Below, piece after piece: positions 1 to 7,187 of a stretch of DNA of 18,993 nt; within the stretch, counting starts at the first letter, position 1, and each line of letters starts with the position of its first letter. The notes beneath the pieces are model-generated. The model made no database searches and was not told where the DNA came from. It saw nothing but the letters and a program-made list of their open reading frames with translations. Both the position numbers and the translations under genes were made by a program. Origin of the DNA: an uncultured Prevotella sp. Its GTDB lineage: Bacteria; Bacteroidota; Bacteroidia; Bacteroidales; Bacteroidaceae. The stretch lies in NCBI GenBank assembly GCA_902495455.1, contig CABUXJ010000039.1, forward strand, positions 1-18,993, in the 5' to 3' direction.

Positions 1-33
1 ATCGCTCAGCAGGTTTAACCCTGAAAGCGGATG

Positions 34-65
34 CAAAGGTAAGGCGTTTTTCCTTTCCCACCAAA
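34..65 (-). promoter_or_regulatory. Bacteroidetes-type promoter for a gene left of the window
   Basis: On the minus strand, TTTG (62-65) is followed after exactly 20 nt by TACCTTTG (34-41), matching the Bacteroidetes primary sigma factor consensus TTTG-N19-21-TAnnTTTG. It fires leftward out of the window, so the gene it serves is not visible. The 14 nt starting at the -7 box are the same as in the efp promoter. Confidence 0.75.
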
Positions 66-202
66 CGTTTTTGGGAAAAATTTAATAAAAACACAATAAT
101 TTTCCACTTTTATGACAAACAAAACGCAACAACGGGGCAAACACATTATTTTATATAGAGAGCGACGGCAACGAAAGCCTCAACAGATTTCCAAAAGAAG
201 AC

Positions 203-243
203 AGTGCCGTCCTTCGACAGAACACCAATCAAGGGACGGCACT
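203..243 (-). terminator. Hairpin terminator of the lipocalin-like gene
   Basis: A perfect 10-bp stem (203-212 with 234-243) with a loop of about 20 nt begins 6 nt beyond the stop codon of the leftward gene. It is followed on the minus strand by a T-rich stretch (TCTTCTTTT). The large loop and interrupted T tract make it a moderate intrinsic terminator. Confidence 0.55.
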
Positions 244-249
244 CTCCGT

Positions 250-735
250 TCATTTCCTTTCATAGGTCATATCTGCCGTAATAGTCAGTTCTCCTATCAC
301 GATTTCCTCATGAAGCACAAGTTTGGTGTCTGTAAGTGATTTGATTGTTATCTTACATGACATCCCGTCCGTATTCATGCCATCCATAACAATCTGCTTT
401 CCGCTCAACTTATACGGGACTCCATTGATTTTATCCTCAGATATTGTCAGCGTTACATCCCAAAATTCGATATTCTTGCCTGAGAGCTGTTCCATCTGCT
501 GCTCAAGTTGCGCCAGCATCGAACGGTCGATTGTAATAGTCTGTCCCATAACGGTTTCAGTACCTGTCGAGAATTCCCATGTCCCGACCAACTCTTTCGT
601 GTTCACACTCGAACCGGACCCGGTTCCTGACCCGGCTCCCGACCCATCATCATCGTCACTACTGCATGAAGCGAAACCGACACACAAAACTAAAGCCATA
701 AGAAACGGCATAAAACTTAAATAGAACTTTTTCAT
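250..735 (-). CDS. Small lipocalin-like lipoprotein
   Basis: A secreted lipoprotein of about 161 aa. The N-terminus has a short charged start (MKK), a hydrophobic core and a lipobox ending FASC; the following Ser-Ser-Asp-Asp-Asp-Asp resembles the acidic lipoprotein export signal that sends Bacteroidetes lipoproteins to the cell surface. A Gly/Ser-rich linker leads into LVGTWEF, the typical first strand of lipocalin-like domains of this phylum, and the chain ends with a beta-rich segment closing in TYERK. The start at 735 is preferred because a signal peptide should begin just before the hydrophobic core; 741 (MKMKK) is equally possible, while 792 adds an unlikely hydrophobic extension. It has its own promoter and terminator and appears monocistronic. 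Ligand and role are unknown; the lipocalin-like assignment is from pattern memory. Confidence 0.8.
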   Translation of the reverse strand: MKKFYLSFMPFLMALVLCVGFASCSSDDDDGSGAGSGTGSGSSVNTKELVGTWEFSTGTETVMGQTITIDRSMLAQLEQQMEQLSGKNIEFWDVTLTISEDKINGVPYKLSGKQIVMDGMNTDGMSCKITIKSLTDTKLVLHEEIVIGELTITADMTYERK

Positions 736-887
736 TTTCATTTGGTTTTTAAAGATTAATGTTATTATGATTATATATTTGGTAAAGTTCAAAAGCGGCA
801 GTCCATATTCATACTAACTACATTATCACCATTCAGCATCATTGGCTAATAGCATTTCGTAAGAAATGTTTAACGAACGAATTATTG

Positions 888-919
888 CAAATATAATAAT
901 TATTATTGAACAATAACAA
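888..919 (-). promoter_or_regulatory. Promoter of the lipocalin-like lipoprotein gene
   Basis: On the minus strand TATATTTG (888-895) matches the -7 box, with TTG (917-919) 21 nt upstream. The implied 5' UTR to the start at 735 is roughly 145 nt. The surrounding DNA is strongly A+T-rich. Confidence 0.55.
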
Positions 920-959
920 TTATACAGCATTTTTATATAGTCATTTTGTGTTTTTTAAC

Positions 960-1061
960 TCTGAGCGATTTTCATAACGCCTCATGGACAAACTATTTAA
1001 GGTCTCTCTGACCTCACACATCGTCCGATTAATTCAAGATACAGAAAATCGCAAACATATC
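960..1061. other. Intergenic stretch without recognised features
   Basis: Between the lipocalin-like gene's promoter region and the terminator at 1062-1095 I see no gene. The only structure is a small 5-6 bp hairpin (AGGTC/GACCT) near 1000-1015, too weak to name. Confidence 0.5.
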
Positions 1062-1095
1062 AAAAAGCCCGGACATCTGCGAGCGATGTCCGGGC
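1062..1095 (-). terminator. Intrinsic terminator after the DUF5723 gene
   Basis: An 11-bp perfect G/C-rich stem (1067-1077 with 1085-1095, loop 7 nt) is followed on the minus strand by TTTTT (1066-1062). This is a textbook rho-independent terminator about 62 nt beyond the stop codon of the leftward gene. Confidence 0.85.
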
Positions 1096-1157
1096 CAGTC
1101 ATGTTGGAATATGGCAGTCATGATAGAGCATGACGCCAATAAGATGTGTATTCAATG

Positions 1158-2450
1158 TTACCACGACACACTCATGCCGAGCGCGACATTGGCATTTGAG
1201 CTGAGCGGGATGCCCTCCTTGCTCATCTTGCCGAGCAGATGGTCCATACCGATAAAGAAGTTGTAGCCCTTCGGATGGATGTTGATGACCCAACCCATGC
1301 TCGTGGAGAAGCTGTTCACGGCAAAGTTGACGCCACCGTCGAGCCACTTGAGCGGAGTGTAGTTGGCACTCAGGCGTCCTTCCGTCCAAGTGTAGGCGCC
1401 ACGGATGCGCGTGCTGCTCAGTGCGCCGAACTTAATCTGGCGATAGACGGGCAATGTATATTCTCCGGCCAGATTGATGGTCATTCCGATGCCGGTCGTG
1501 CGACTGCCCTGGTCGCCGTTGTCACGGAGATTGGCAAACTCCTTCAGCTGGTCGCCGTAACGGTCCGACTTGTCGCTGAGCTTCTCGCCGCCACGGTCGC
1601 GTGTCACAGCGACATCGTGGAAACCGCCGAACTCAAACCGGTCGCTGATGTTGACGGCCTGCATATCGTTGCTCCAACTGATGAAACCGAGGTCGAGCAA
1701 CGAGGCGCTCACCGTCCAGTCGTCGTTTATCTTATAGACACCACCGAGGTCGACGGCCATACCGAATCCGCCAAGGCCGGCTCCGTCGATGTCGATATCA
1801 TTGACACGGTCGAACTGTCCGCGGCCTTCCTCTTCGTAATCCTTCTTCTCCTGAAGATAAGCGAATCCCTTCATCGACACGTCCGCCTTGGCCGAACCGG
1901 AGACAATCCACTTGTCCTCCGAGGCGAGTTCCGCCTTCATGTTCTTCATCTGCACGTCCGCGCGGGCCACACCAAAAAGCAACTTCAACTTGGCACCCAA
2001 GCGCAACTTGTCGTTGATCTGACGTGAGTGTCCGAACGCCAGCTCCACGTATGACTGGGCGTTGACGTCGATGTCACCGATGTCGTAGTTGTTGTTGCCG
2101 ATGTTCTTGGCGAACTCAAACAGTTCGTACGGCAGCGACACGCCGAACGAAGTCTTCGAGCTGACCTCCACCGTATTATATCCGCCCCAGGCCTTAAATC
2201 CTCCCGAGAGCAGCGTCACGCCGACGTCACCGACGATGCGGTTGTTGCCCGTGCTCAGTCCGTCGAGAGCCTGACCGGCCGAGATATAGGGGTTCATGAA
2301 CGTTGTCATGCGCTTGTCGCTTCCCATCGGATACATCGGGTTCGGCATGATGATGTCCTCGTAGCCGAAGTTGCCCTGCAGTTTGGCGTTGATGTTGCCG
2401 ATTGCCGGTATCGAAACATAGTTGCGGTCGTTGGCAAAAGCCGGGTTCAT
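1158..2450 (-). CDS. DUF5723 family outer-membrane protein (main open frame, lacks signal peptide)
   Basis: A 430-aa frame starting MNPAFANDRNYVSIPA and rich in alternating beta-strand, Gly and aromatic residues, as in the DUF5723 family of Bacteroidetes, which are predicted outer-membrane beta-barrels. The C-terminus ends in Ser-Trp, with an aromatic last residue as is usual for barrels. The family normally carries a signal peptide and a conserved segment of the form TLNSAYF...YRH just before NPAF. That segment is present here immediately upstream (2451-2499) in the same frame but has no start codon; the signal peptide lies in another frame (see the 5' fragment at 2447-2566). The gene is second in a leftward unit behind the 607-aa lipoprotein (57 nt gap to the restored start) and ends before a strong terminator. 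If translation began at 2450 the protein would not be exported. Function is unknown. Confidence 0.75.
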   Translation of the reverse strand: MNPAFANDRNYVSIPAIGNINAKLQGNFGYEDIIMPNPMYPMGSDKRMTTFMNPYISAGQALDGLSTGNNRIVGDVGVTLLSGGFKAWGGYNTVEVSSKTSFGVSLPYELFEFAKNIGNNNYDIGDIDVNAQSYVELAFGHSRQINDKLRLGAKLKLLFGVARADVQMKNMKAELASEDKWIVSGSAKADVSMKGFAYLQEKKDYEEEGRGQFDRVNDIDIDGAGLGGFGMAVDLGGVYKINDDWTVSASLLDLGFISWSNDMQAVNISDRFEFGGFHDVAVTRDRGGEKLSDKSDRYGDQLKEFANLRDNGDQGSRTTGIGMTINLAGEYTLPVYRQIKFGALSSTRIRGAYTWTEGRLSANYTPLKWLDGGVNFAVNSFSTSMGWVINIHPKGYNFFIGMDHLLGKMSKEGIPLSSNANVALGMSVSW

Positions 2451-2566
2451 GGAATGACGGAACTGATAGTCGTCCGTGAAATATGCCGAGTTGAGCGTCG
2501 CGCCATTGCCGCGCCGCTCACTGCTGTCATGGCAACGGCCATGATATGCTTATATGATAGTCTCAT
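2447..2566 (-). pseudogene. Frameshifted 5' end (signal peptide) of the DUF5723 gene
   Basis: From ATG at 2566 the frame reads MRLSYKHIMAVAMTAVSGAAMA, a convincing Sec signal peptide ending in an A-x-A-like site, then runs out of the family sequence and stops at 2447. The codons around 2503-2498 read GCG-CGA-CGC. Restoring one A between minus-strand bases 2500 and 2499 gives GCG-CAG-ACG-CTC, which joins AMA directly to QTLNSAYF and on to MNPAF in one frame. So the intact gene would be 1158-2566 plus one base. This is either a real inactivating deletion or an assembly or sequencing error. Confidence 0.7.
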
Positions 2567-2622
2567 TGTTATCGTCTTATATATATAATAATGTGTATAA
2601 TCCCGTTACAGTCAGTCCGTCA

Positions 2623-4446
2623 TCACAGTTCGACCATGAGGGCTCCGACCACCTTTATTCGGATGTCATCCAACTTTATGTAGTGGTTTTCAGCGTTGAG
2701 CGTCACTCCTGTGACCGGTTTGTCGCCATCAAACTTTATGGCGAGTCCGTCGAGCTCCTTGATTGCTCCAGCCTCGTTGGGACGTATCGTGATCTTTATC
2801 GGAGTATATCCGGACGTAGCCATTTGGTCCTGAGAAGCCACGATGGAGCGGTCCACATTCACGGTCATCTTGTCACCCAACGGTTTGCCGTCCACTCCCA
2901 ATGCCTCAGCCGAAAGGGTAAGCTCAAACGGCACACGGTTTTCGACATTGGCCGTCATCTCTATATATGAGCCTTCGGTCAGGTCGAAGTCCTCCAGGTC
3001 GTCGCGCATATCGTCTATGGTGTCGGTATAGACGATGCGGGCGTCCCTGCCGAATGACAACGGGGCGTTGATGGTATATTTCGGGCCGACCGTATAATCA
3101 TGACCCAACATGAAACTGCCGTCCTTAGTGGCGTCAGCCTGCACCGTCACATTGTCGAATGTCACGCGATCCGGAATCGTACGTATGAGGTCGGACAGAT
3201 TGGCGATTGCCTTGACATAGTCAAAGTCGCTCTTGTTGAGTAGCAGATTTTCGTTGCGGCAGATGCACACCCGCGTCACGGTAGCCTCCTCTGTGGATGT
3301 TGCGGGATGGCGGTTGATGTGTATGCCGCTGACTTCAATGACTGCGGGGCGGCCGTCGTTGACAACGACCTTGCCGTCCTTATAGGCCGTGATGGTTCCG
3401 CTCACGTCGCCCTCGATATCCATGTCGTTGGAGAAGTCGATGATGATCTGCGGGTTGGCGAGGTCGACGACCACGTCACCTTCCTTGAGGAATGACGGGA
3501 CATCTCCGACTTCGGTGTCACCGAGATTGTCCAACTCGATCTTCGGGTCAAAACGGCCCGTCGCACCTGTGACAACAAAGTGGCTGAGATCCAGTTCACT
3601 TCTCACCGTCATCGAGTTGAGCGAAGACAAACCTGTGGGTGTGATGTCGGCGGTATTGATCTCCGCACGCACGTTCACCTGACCGTCGAGCATGATCTTG
3701 TCACCGGCAATCTCCAGTTTGCCCAGTTCCGTGTTGCTGCTGCCCTTGACGAAGTCCAGCTCATTGACCTTTCCGGATATGCGGAGAGGGTTCTTCGGAT
3801 TTACGTTTTTCATGTGTATCTCGCAACCGTTGACCAACTGATAGTCCTGCGAAACCGTGAGATCGGAAAGCACCATATAGCTCGAGAACATCAGCGTGAG
3901 GCTCTGGAGTTTCGACACGTTGTCCTTCAGATTGTCAGAGAAGAAGACGTTGAGCGAGAACGACGACTCCGAAGCGGCCTTCTTGAGTTCAACGACCTCT
4001 TCCGGCTTGTCACCCTCGTAGTTGAAAAGGTTCAGCTCGCCCTCGGCCACGGCCACCGACGCAGGTGCTCCGGCCTTGACGCCGCGGCCCTTGGCCGTCG
4101 ACGAGAGTACGAACGGCACGGTGCGGTTGTCGTGTGCGCCGTTTTGGCTGATGGTGATCCGGTCAATGTTAGGATGTGCCGGATCCACGTCGCCACCTTC
4201 ACGATAGAAGATATAGTTTTTGTTTTCGTCCAACTTGACACACTCCGTATCGTCGATGTCAAGCACGTCGTCCAACAAGATAAGGTCTGTCGAACTGACC
4301 GGTAGGACGATCCCTTCTCCACCGATACCCAACGTGGAGTCAACCTCGTTGAAATCATAATCGCCGTTAGTACAGCCTGCTAACGCCAGTGCGCCTGCCA
4401 TCAATGGTATGAAAGCAATCCGCTTTTTGTAGATTGTTGTTTGCAT
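2623..4446 (-). CDS. Large lipoprotein of unknown function, paired with the DUF5723 gene
   Basis: A 607-aa protein with a clear lipoprotein signal: basic start (YKKR, 6-9), hydrophobic core and lipobox LAGC with Cys25. The mature part is beta-rich with many short Asp/Asn/Gly turns, and contains several similar-looking segments where a strand ending in DLS, ISG or EVSG is followed by a new strand. This suggests stacked beta-sandwich or AsmA/LEA-like modules, but I do not recognise a named domain. No catalytic motif is visible. It sits directly upstream of the DUF5723 barrel gene in the same direction, with its own promoter about 80 nt upstream, so the two likely form one transcript and may work as a lipoprotein-barrel pair in the outer membrane. 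That functional link is inference from position only. Confidence 0.8.
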   Translation of the reverse strand: MQTTIYKKRIAFIPLMAGALALAGCTNGDYDFNEVDSTLGIGGEGIVLPVSSTDLILLDDVLDIDDTECVKLDENKNYIFYREGGDVDPAHPNIDRITISQNGAHDNRTVPFVLSSTAKGRGVKAGAPASVAVAEGELNLFNYEGDKPEEVVELKKAASESSFSLNVFFSDNLKDNVSKLQSLTLMFSSYMVLSDLTVSQDYQLVNGCEIHMKNVNPKNPLRISGKVNELDFVKGSSNTELGKLEIAGDKIMLDGQVNVRAEINTADITPTGLSSLNSMTVRSELDLSHFVVTGATGRFDPKIELDNLGDTEVGDVPSFLKEGDVVVDLANPQIIIDFSNDMDIEGDVSGTITAYKDGKVVVNDGRPAVIEVSGIHINRHPATSTEEATVTRVCICRNENLLLNKSDFDYVKAIANLSDLIRTIPDRVTFDNVTVQADATKDGSFMLGHDYTVGPKYTINAPLSFGRDARIVYTDTIDDMRDDLEDFDLTEGSYIEMTANVENRVPFELTLSAEALGVDGKPLGDKMTVNVDRSIVASQDQMATSGYTPIKITIRPNEAGAIKELDGLAIKFDGDKPVTGVTLNAENHYIKLDDIRIKVVGALMVEL

Positions 4447-4526
4447 ATTTGTTTTGATATATAGTTATTCTATTAATTTTATCCTATGTACGTATCATCA
4501 ACACCCCACGGGTGTACTTGTGCGTG

Positions 4527-4559
4527 CAAATATAATATAAAATATGCAAACAAGCGAAC
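4527..4559 (-). promoter_or_regulatory. Promoter of the lipoprotein-DUF5723 unit
   Basis: The minus strand carries TATATTTG (4527-4534), a perfect -7 box, with TTCG (4556-4559), one mismatch from TTTG, 21 nt upstream. It lies between the long inverted repeat (4576-4715) and the gene, so the inverted repeat is upstream of the transcription start. Confidence 0.6.
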
Positions 4560-4575
4560 GTTTGTCTGCATATTT

Positions 4576-4715
4576 TTTCGAGGAGGGAGGAGTGTGGAGG
4601 GAGGAGTGAGAATAGTCCTGTGGGGAACAAAGGTCTTTAAGACCTTCAGAACAATACACTCTCCTTGAGAAAAGACTATTCTCACTCCTCCCTCCACACT
4701 CCTCCCTCCTCGAAA
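4576..4715. repeat. Long inverted repeat 1 (42-bp perfect arms)
   Basis: Arms 4576-4617 and 4674-4715 are exact reverse complements over 42 bp, with a 56-nt spacer that has its own 8-1-8 palindrome (4629-4645). Each arm contains a tandem pair of a 14-bp unit (GGAGGGAGGAGTGT/A; 4582-4595 and 4596-4609). The outer end is 7 nt beyond the lpxH stop codon. No T tract follows on either strand, so it does not look like a standard terminator. Any reading frame across it is made by the palindrome and not convincing as a gene. Confidence 0.9.
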
Positions 4716-4722
4716 CAATTCC

Positions 4723-5487
4723 TCACATCACGCTCTCTCCTTCGACATATTCGCCGAGGAAGATATGCTCACCGTCGTAGACGGCGTATGTGAACTGGCT
4801 GATCCAGTCGCCGAGAATCATCATTCGGGTGCGCTTGGTGAGCTGGAGGTCGAGCTCGATGTGACGGTGGCCGTAGAGGAAGAAGTCGATGTCGGGGTGG
4901 CTGCGGATGTAGTCCTTGGTGTAGAGCACGAGGTGCTCGCGGTGCTCGCCCATGTATGCGGGCTCTTCCGTGCGGGCGTGCTTCAGGCGACTGTGGCGCG
5001 CCCATGCCAGCCCGAACTGCATGGCCCAACGCGGATGGATGGCCGAGAAGAGACGTTGGCAGATGCGGTTGTGGAAGACGGCACGTATGAAGCGGAATTT
5101 ACGGTCGGGGTCGCCCATTCCGTCGCCGTGGGCGAGGAAGAACGTGCGTCCGTAGATCTCGGTGGTCAGCGGCTGCCGGTGGATGATGACACCACACTCC
5201 TGCTCGAGATAGCCGTATGCCCAGATGTCGTGGTTGCCGGTAAAGAAATGGACTTCGACACCCATGTCTGTCAGTTCGGACAGTTTGCCGAGGAAACGGG
5301 TGTAGCCACGGGGCACGACATAACGGTATTCGTACCAGAAGTCAAACATGTCGCCAAGGAGATAGACGGCGGCGGCCTTGTGCTTGATGCTGTCGAGGAA
5401 ACGGACCAGACGGCGTTCGTGCATGCGCGAATGGTCGATGGCAAGCGAGCCTAAATGGGCGTCGGAAAGGAAATATACCGGTTTCAT
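4723..5487 (-). CDS. lpxH: UDP-2,3-diacylglucosamine diphosphatase
   Basis: A 254-aa calcineurin-type metallophosphoesterase of the LpxH family, which cleaves UDP-2,3-diacylglucosamine to lipid X and UMP in lipid A synthesis at the inner membrane. The metal-binding signature is complete: D9-A-H11, GD 45-46, GNHD 84-87, H120-G-D122 and GHRH 206-209. Length fits the family (about 240-260 aa). The start at 5487 is chosen because the first beta-strand, PVYFLSDAH, begins immediately. It follows sufT in the same direction with the whole gap filled by inverted repeat 2, and has no recognisable promoter of its own, so it is probably read from the sufT promoter through that repeat. Confidence 0.9.
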   Translation of the reverse strand: MKPVYFLSDAHLGSLAIDHSRMHERRLVRFLDSIKHKAAAVYLLGDMFDFWYEYRYVVPRGYTRFLGKLSELTDMGVEVHFFTGNHDIWAYGYLEQECGVIIHRQPLTTEIYGRTFFLAHGDGMGDPDRKFRFIRAVFHNRICQRLFSAIHPRWAMQFGLAWARHSRLKHARTEEPAYMGEHREHLVLYTKDYIRSHPDIDFFLYGHRHIELDLQLTKRTRMMILGDWISQFTYAVYDGEHIFLGEYVEGESVM

Positions 5488-5506
5488 ATTTGAATGGTGA
5501 GTGAAG

Positions 5507-5807
5507 AATGGTGAATGGTGAGTGGTGAGTGGTGAATTGGTCGGCCTGCGGCCGATGTTGAGTTGTTGAATGGTGAATTTACGTTAGCGCTTCGATAAGT
5601 GAAAGGAGTTAGTTGGATGAGGGTTGAAGGGAGTTGGAAGGGAGTTGGTTAGAGAGGAATTGGTTGAATGAGAGTTGAAGGGAGTTGGTTGGAAAGGGTT
5701 GAAAGGGTTGAAAGGGAGTTGGAATCTCCATCGTAATTCATAATTCAACAACTCAACATCGGCCGCAGGCCGACCAATTCACCACTCACCATTCACCACT
5801 CACCATT
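5507..5807. repeat. Long inverted repeat 2 (65-bp arms) with heptamer tandem repeats
   Basis: Arms 5507-5571 and 5743-5807 are reverse complements with 2 mismatches in 65; the inner 48 bp are perfect. Each arm has a run of a 7-bp unit (GGTGAGT/GGTGAAT), then an internal hairpin TCGGCC-TGC-GGCCGA, then an A/T-richer end. The 171-nt spacer is a degenerate purine-rich repeat built on GGAGTTGGAAGG/GGGTTGAAAGG. The right arm reaches into the sufT stop codon (5806-5808); the left arm stops 19 nt before lpxH. Confidence 0.9.
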
Positions 5808-6144
5808 ATTCAAATCCCAGTTCGACGCGCGCCTCCTCTGTCATCATGCTCTGGTCCCACGTTGGCTCAAAGACGAGATTGACGTTGGCACTCTTGACAC
5901 CTTCGACGCTGTCGACCTTCTGCCGCACGTCCTCAAGGATGAAATCGGCGGCGGGACACGACGGCGCGGTGAAGGTCATGTCGATGTCGACGTCGCCGTC
6001 GTCACGGACATCCACTTTATATATCAGTCCGAGGTCATAGATGTTGACCGGTATCTCGGGGTCATAGACCGTCTTGAGCACGTCGACGATGTGCTCCTCT
6101 ATCCGGGTTTTCTCTTGTTGTGTCATATCTGTGATGTTATTCAT
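5806..6144 (-). CDS. SufT/MIP18-like Fe-S assembly protein (DUF59)
   Basis: A small cytosolic MIP18-family (DUF59) protein of 112 aa. Family hallmarks are the early TVYDPEIPVNIYDLGLIY segment, the TFTAPSCPAAD loop with its conserved Cys, and the ending FEPTWDQSMMTEEARVELGF. Members help load Fe-S clusters onto client enzymes, often beside suf genes; no other suf gene is in this window. KorA and KorB, Fe-S/ferredoxin-linked enzymes, lie nearby on the other strand, but a link is speculation. The start at 6144 (MNNITDM) fits the position of the promoter; 6126 (MTQQEK) is a shorter alternative and a TTG at 6168 is inside the promoter-like motif. The stop codon overlaps inverted repeat 2. Confidence 0.85.
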   Translation of the reverse strand: MNNITDMTQQEKTRIEEHIVDVLKTVYDPEIPVNIYDLGLIYKVDVRDDGDVDIDMTFTAPSCPAADFILEDVRQKVDSVEGVKSANVNLVFEPTWDQSMMTEEARVELGFE

Positions 6145-6220
6145 TAATCTAATGCAAAGATAATGCAAACGAGCGCAATGTGAATTTTTTCACAAATTGC
6201 CGAGTGCAACTTATCTTATG

Positions 6221-6252
6221 CAAAGATACAACAAATCCGCTTTATAAACGAA
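6221..6252 (-). promoter_or_regulatory. Promoter of sufT-lpxH, with a second -7-like box downstream
   Basis: On the minus strand TATCTTTG (6221-6228) matches the -7 consensus, with TTCG (6249-6252) 20 nt upstream, giving a 5' UTR of about 70 nt. The same TTATCTTTGCAT word occurs again at 6155-6162 right before the start at 6144; a start from that copy would be nearly leaderless. The first is preferred because it has a plausible -33 box. Confidence 0.6.
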
Positions 6253-6360
6253 AGAAAAGCAAATTTGTTACCGAAAAGGCCATCCCGTCCGCCACAAAGC
6301 AGAGAAGCTATTCATACAATCGTAGGAGCGCATAACCAACCACATATTTCAACGCAAAGG

Positions 6361-6432
6361 CGCAAAGGCACAAAGAGGGCGCTGCCGCACATACGGAAGT
6401 ACGCAAAGGCATGACCGACGTCATGCGCTGCG
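6361..6432 (+). repeat. 72-bp repeat module B, copy 1
   Basis: This 72-nt block matches 18839-18910 with 7 differences and no gaps. It contains a hairpin GCATGAC-CGAC-GTCATGC (6409-6426) whose stem is identical in the other copy while two of the four loop bases differ. Here it lies upstream of the 556-bp element; in the second copy it lies downstream. No coding frame is convincing. Confidence 0.85.
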
Positions 6433-6472
6433 ACGTTCGTGGACGAATGGTAGGGCCATGTGGATGTCTCTG

Positions 6473-7028
6473 ATATTTATTTACAAAATCGTGTTCGGGA
6501 AAATGCTTGAAGATTCGCGTTGTTGTGGGTAATAAGGGCTGAAAAGGGCCCGACGGCCCCCTCCGGCTCCCCCACGGGGGAGAGACCTGCGGCTTCAAAT
6601 AATCCTTTAAGGGCCTCGCGGCTCTCAAATTTTGCAAAAGTCGGCGAGTTTTTGACGGTTGTTTTTGGACCAAAAAGCGGGTTTCGTCGAGCAACGGGGC
6701 CCCCGCGGGGTTGCAACGGCGTGCTCGTCATGTTGCAACGGGGCCGCCGTTGCAATGCCGTAAGAGCCTTATTGCAACCCCGCGGGGCCCTTACGGGAGG
6801 GCCTCACCCCACCCTCCCCAAGGGAAGGGAGACCCGCGTGATTGTAAGTAACTGTATGACAAGTGGTTGTAAAAGCAGCGGTTTTTTGACCGGAAAAACC
6901 GCGCGATTTTGAGCTTCGTGAGATTTGAAAATTTGGGAGCGAGGCGGGAAAATTTTGGAAAGTACCTCCGGATTTTGCGGTTAAATTCGGAATTAATTTA
7001 ACAAAGGGCGTTTAAATTAAACGCAAAG
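6473..7028 (+). repeat. 556-bp intergenic repeat element, copy 1
   Basis: From ATATTTATTTACAAAA to AAACGCAAAG this matches 18290-18845 over an identical length of 556 bases, with long near-identical blocks (for example the region around 6560-6650) and diverged blocks. It holds several G/C-rich palindromes: CTCCCCC/GGGGGAG at 6567-6582, a CCCTCCCC palindrome near 6812-6830, and an 11-bp stem TTGCAACGGCG/CGCCGTTGCAA (6711-6721 with 6745-6755). It occupies the gap between the divergent sufT and korA genes. Open frames crossing it are not consistently conserved in protein sequence between copies, so I treat it as non-coding. Whether it is mobile DNA, a structured RNA or a decayed element is unknown. 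Confidence 0.8.
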
Positions 7029-7045
7029 GCGGGGCCCCACCCCGG

Positions 7046-7063
7046 CCCTCCCCAAGGGGAGGG
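7046..7063. repeat. CCCTCCC-family palindrome
   Basis: A perfect palindrome CCCTCCCC-AA-GGGGAGGG flanked by GGGGCCCCACCCC. It belongs to a short G/C-rich stem-loop family seen at least eight times in this window, always between genes. Confidence 0.75.
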
Positions 7064-7187
7064 TGCCTACGAGATGAAGGATGAAAGCCCTTACATATAA
7101 CATGTATAACTAGAGAGATAAGGAAGCGGTCGTGACGGGTCGAGGCCATACGATGGGATGTGTACACGGGCTTAGACATATCCGGCT

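Noticed and set aside
774..781. TATATTTG on the plus strand
   Set aside because: A perfect -7 word but pointing at no rightward gene and without a -33 box; expected by chance in A+T-rich DNA.
1239..2027. 262-aa rightward frame opposite the DUF5723 gene
   Set aside because: Antisense shadow of the beta-barrel frame; no start signal and no known domain.
4576..4715. Inverted repeat 1 as an ordinary rho-independent terminator of lpxH
   Set aside because: No T tract follows the leftward end (the minus strand continues GAAAAAATATG), and the arms are far longer than usual terminators.
4479..4718. Open frames on both strands across inverted repeat 1
   Set aside because: Mirror-image products of the palindrome with no start or domain evidence.
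6308..6755. Leftward frames in repeat copy 1, with partly similar frames in copy 2 (18224-18689)
   Set aside because: Over the well-conserved stretch near 6560-6650, five base differences change four residues in one frame and two in the other, and starts and lengths differ between copies. One frame keeps three silent changes, so a small protein is not fully excluded, but two copies cannot prove it.
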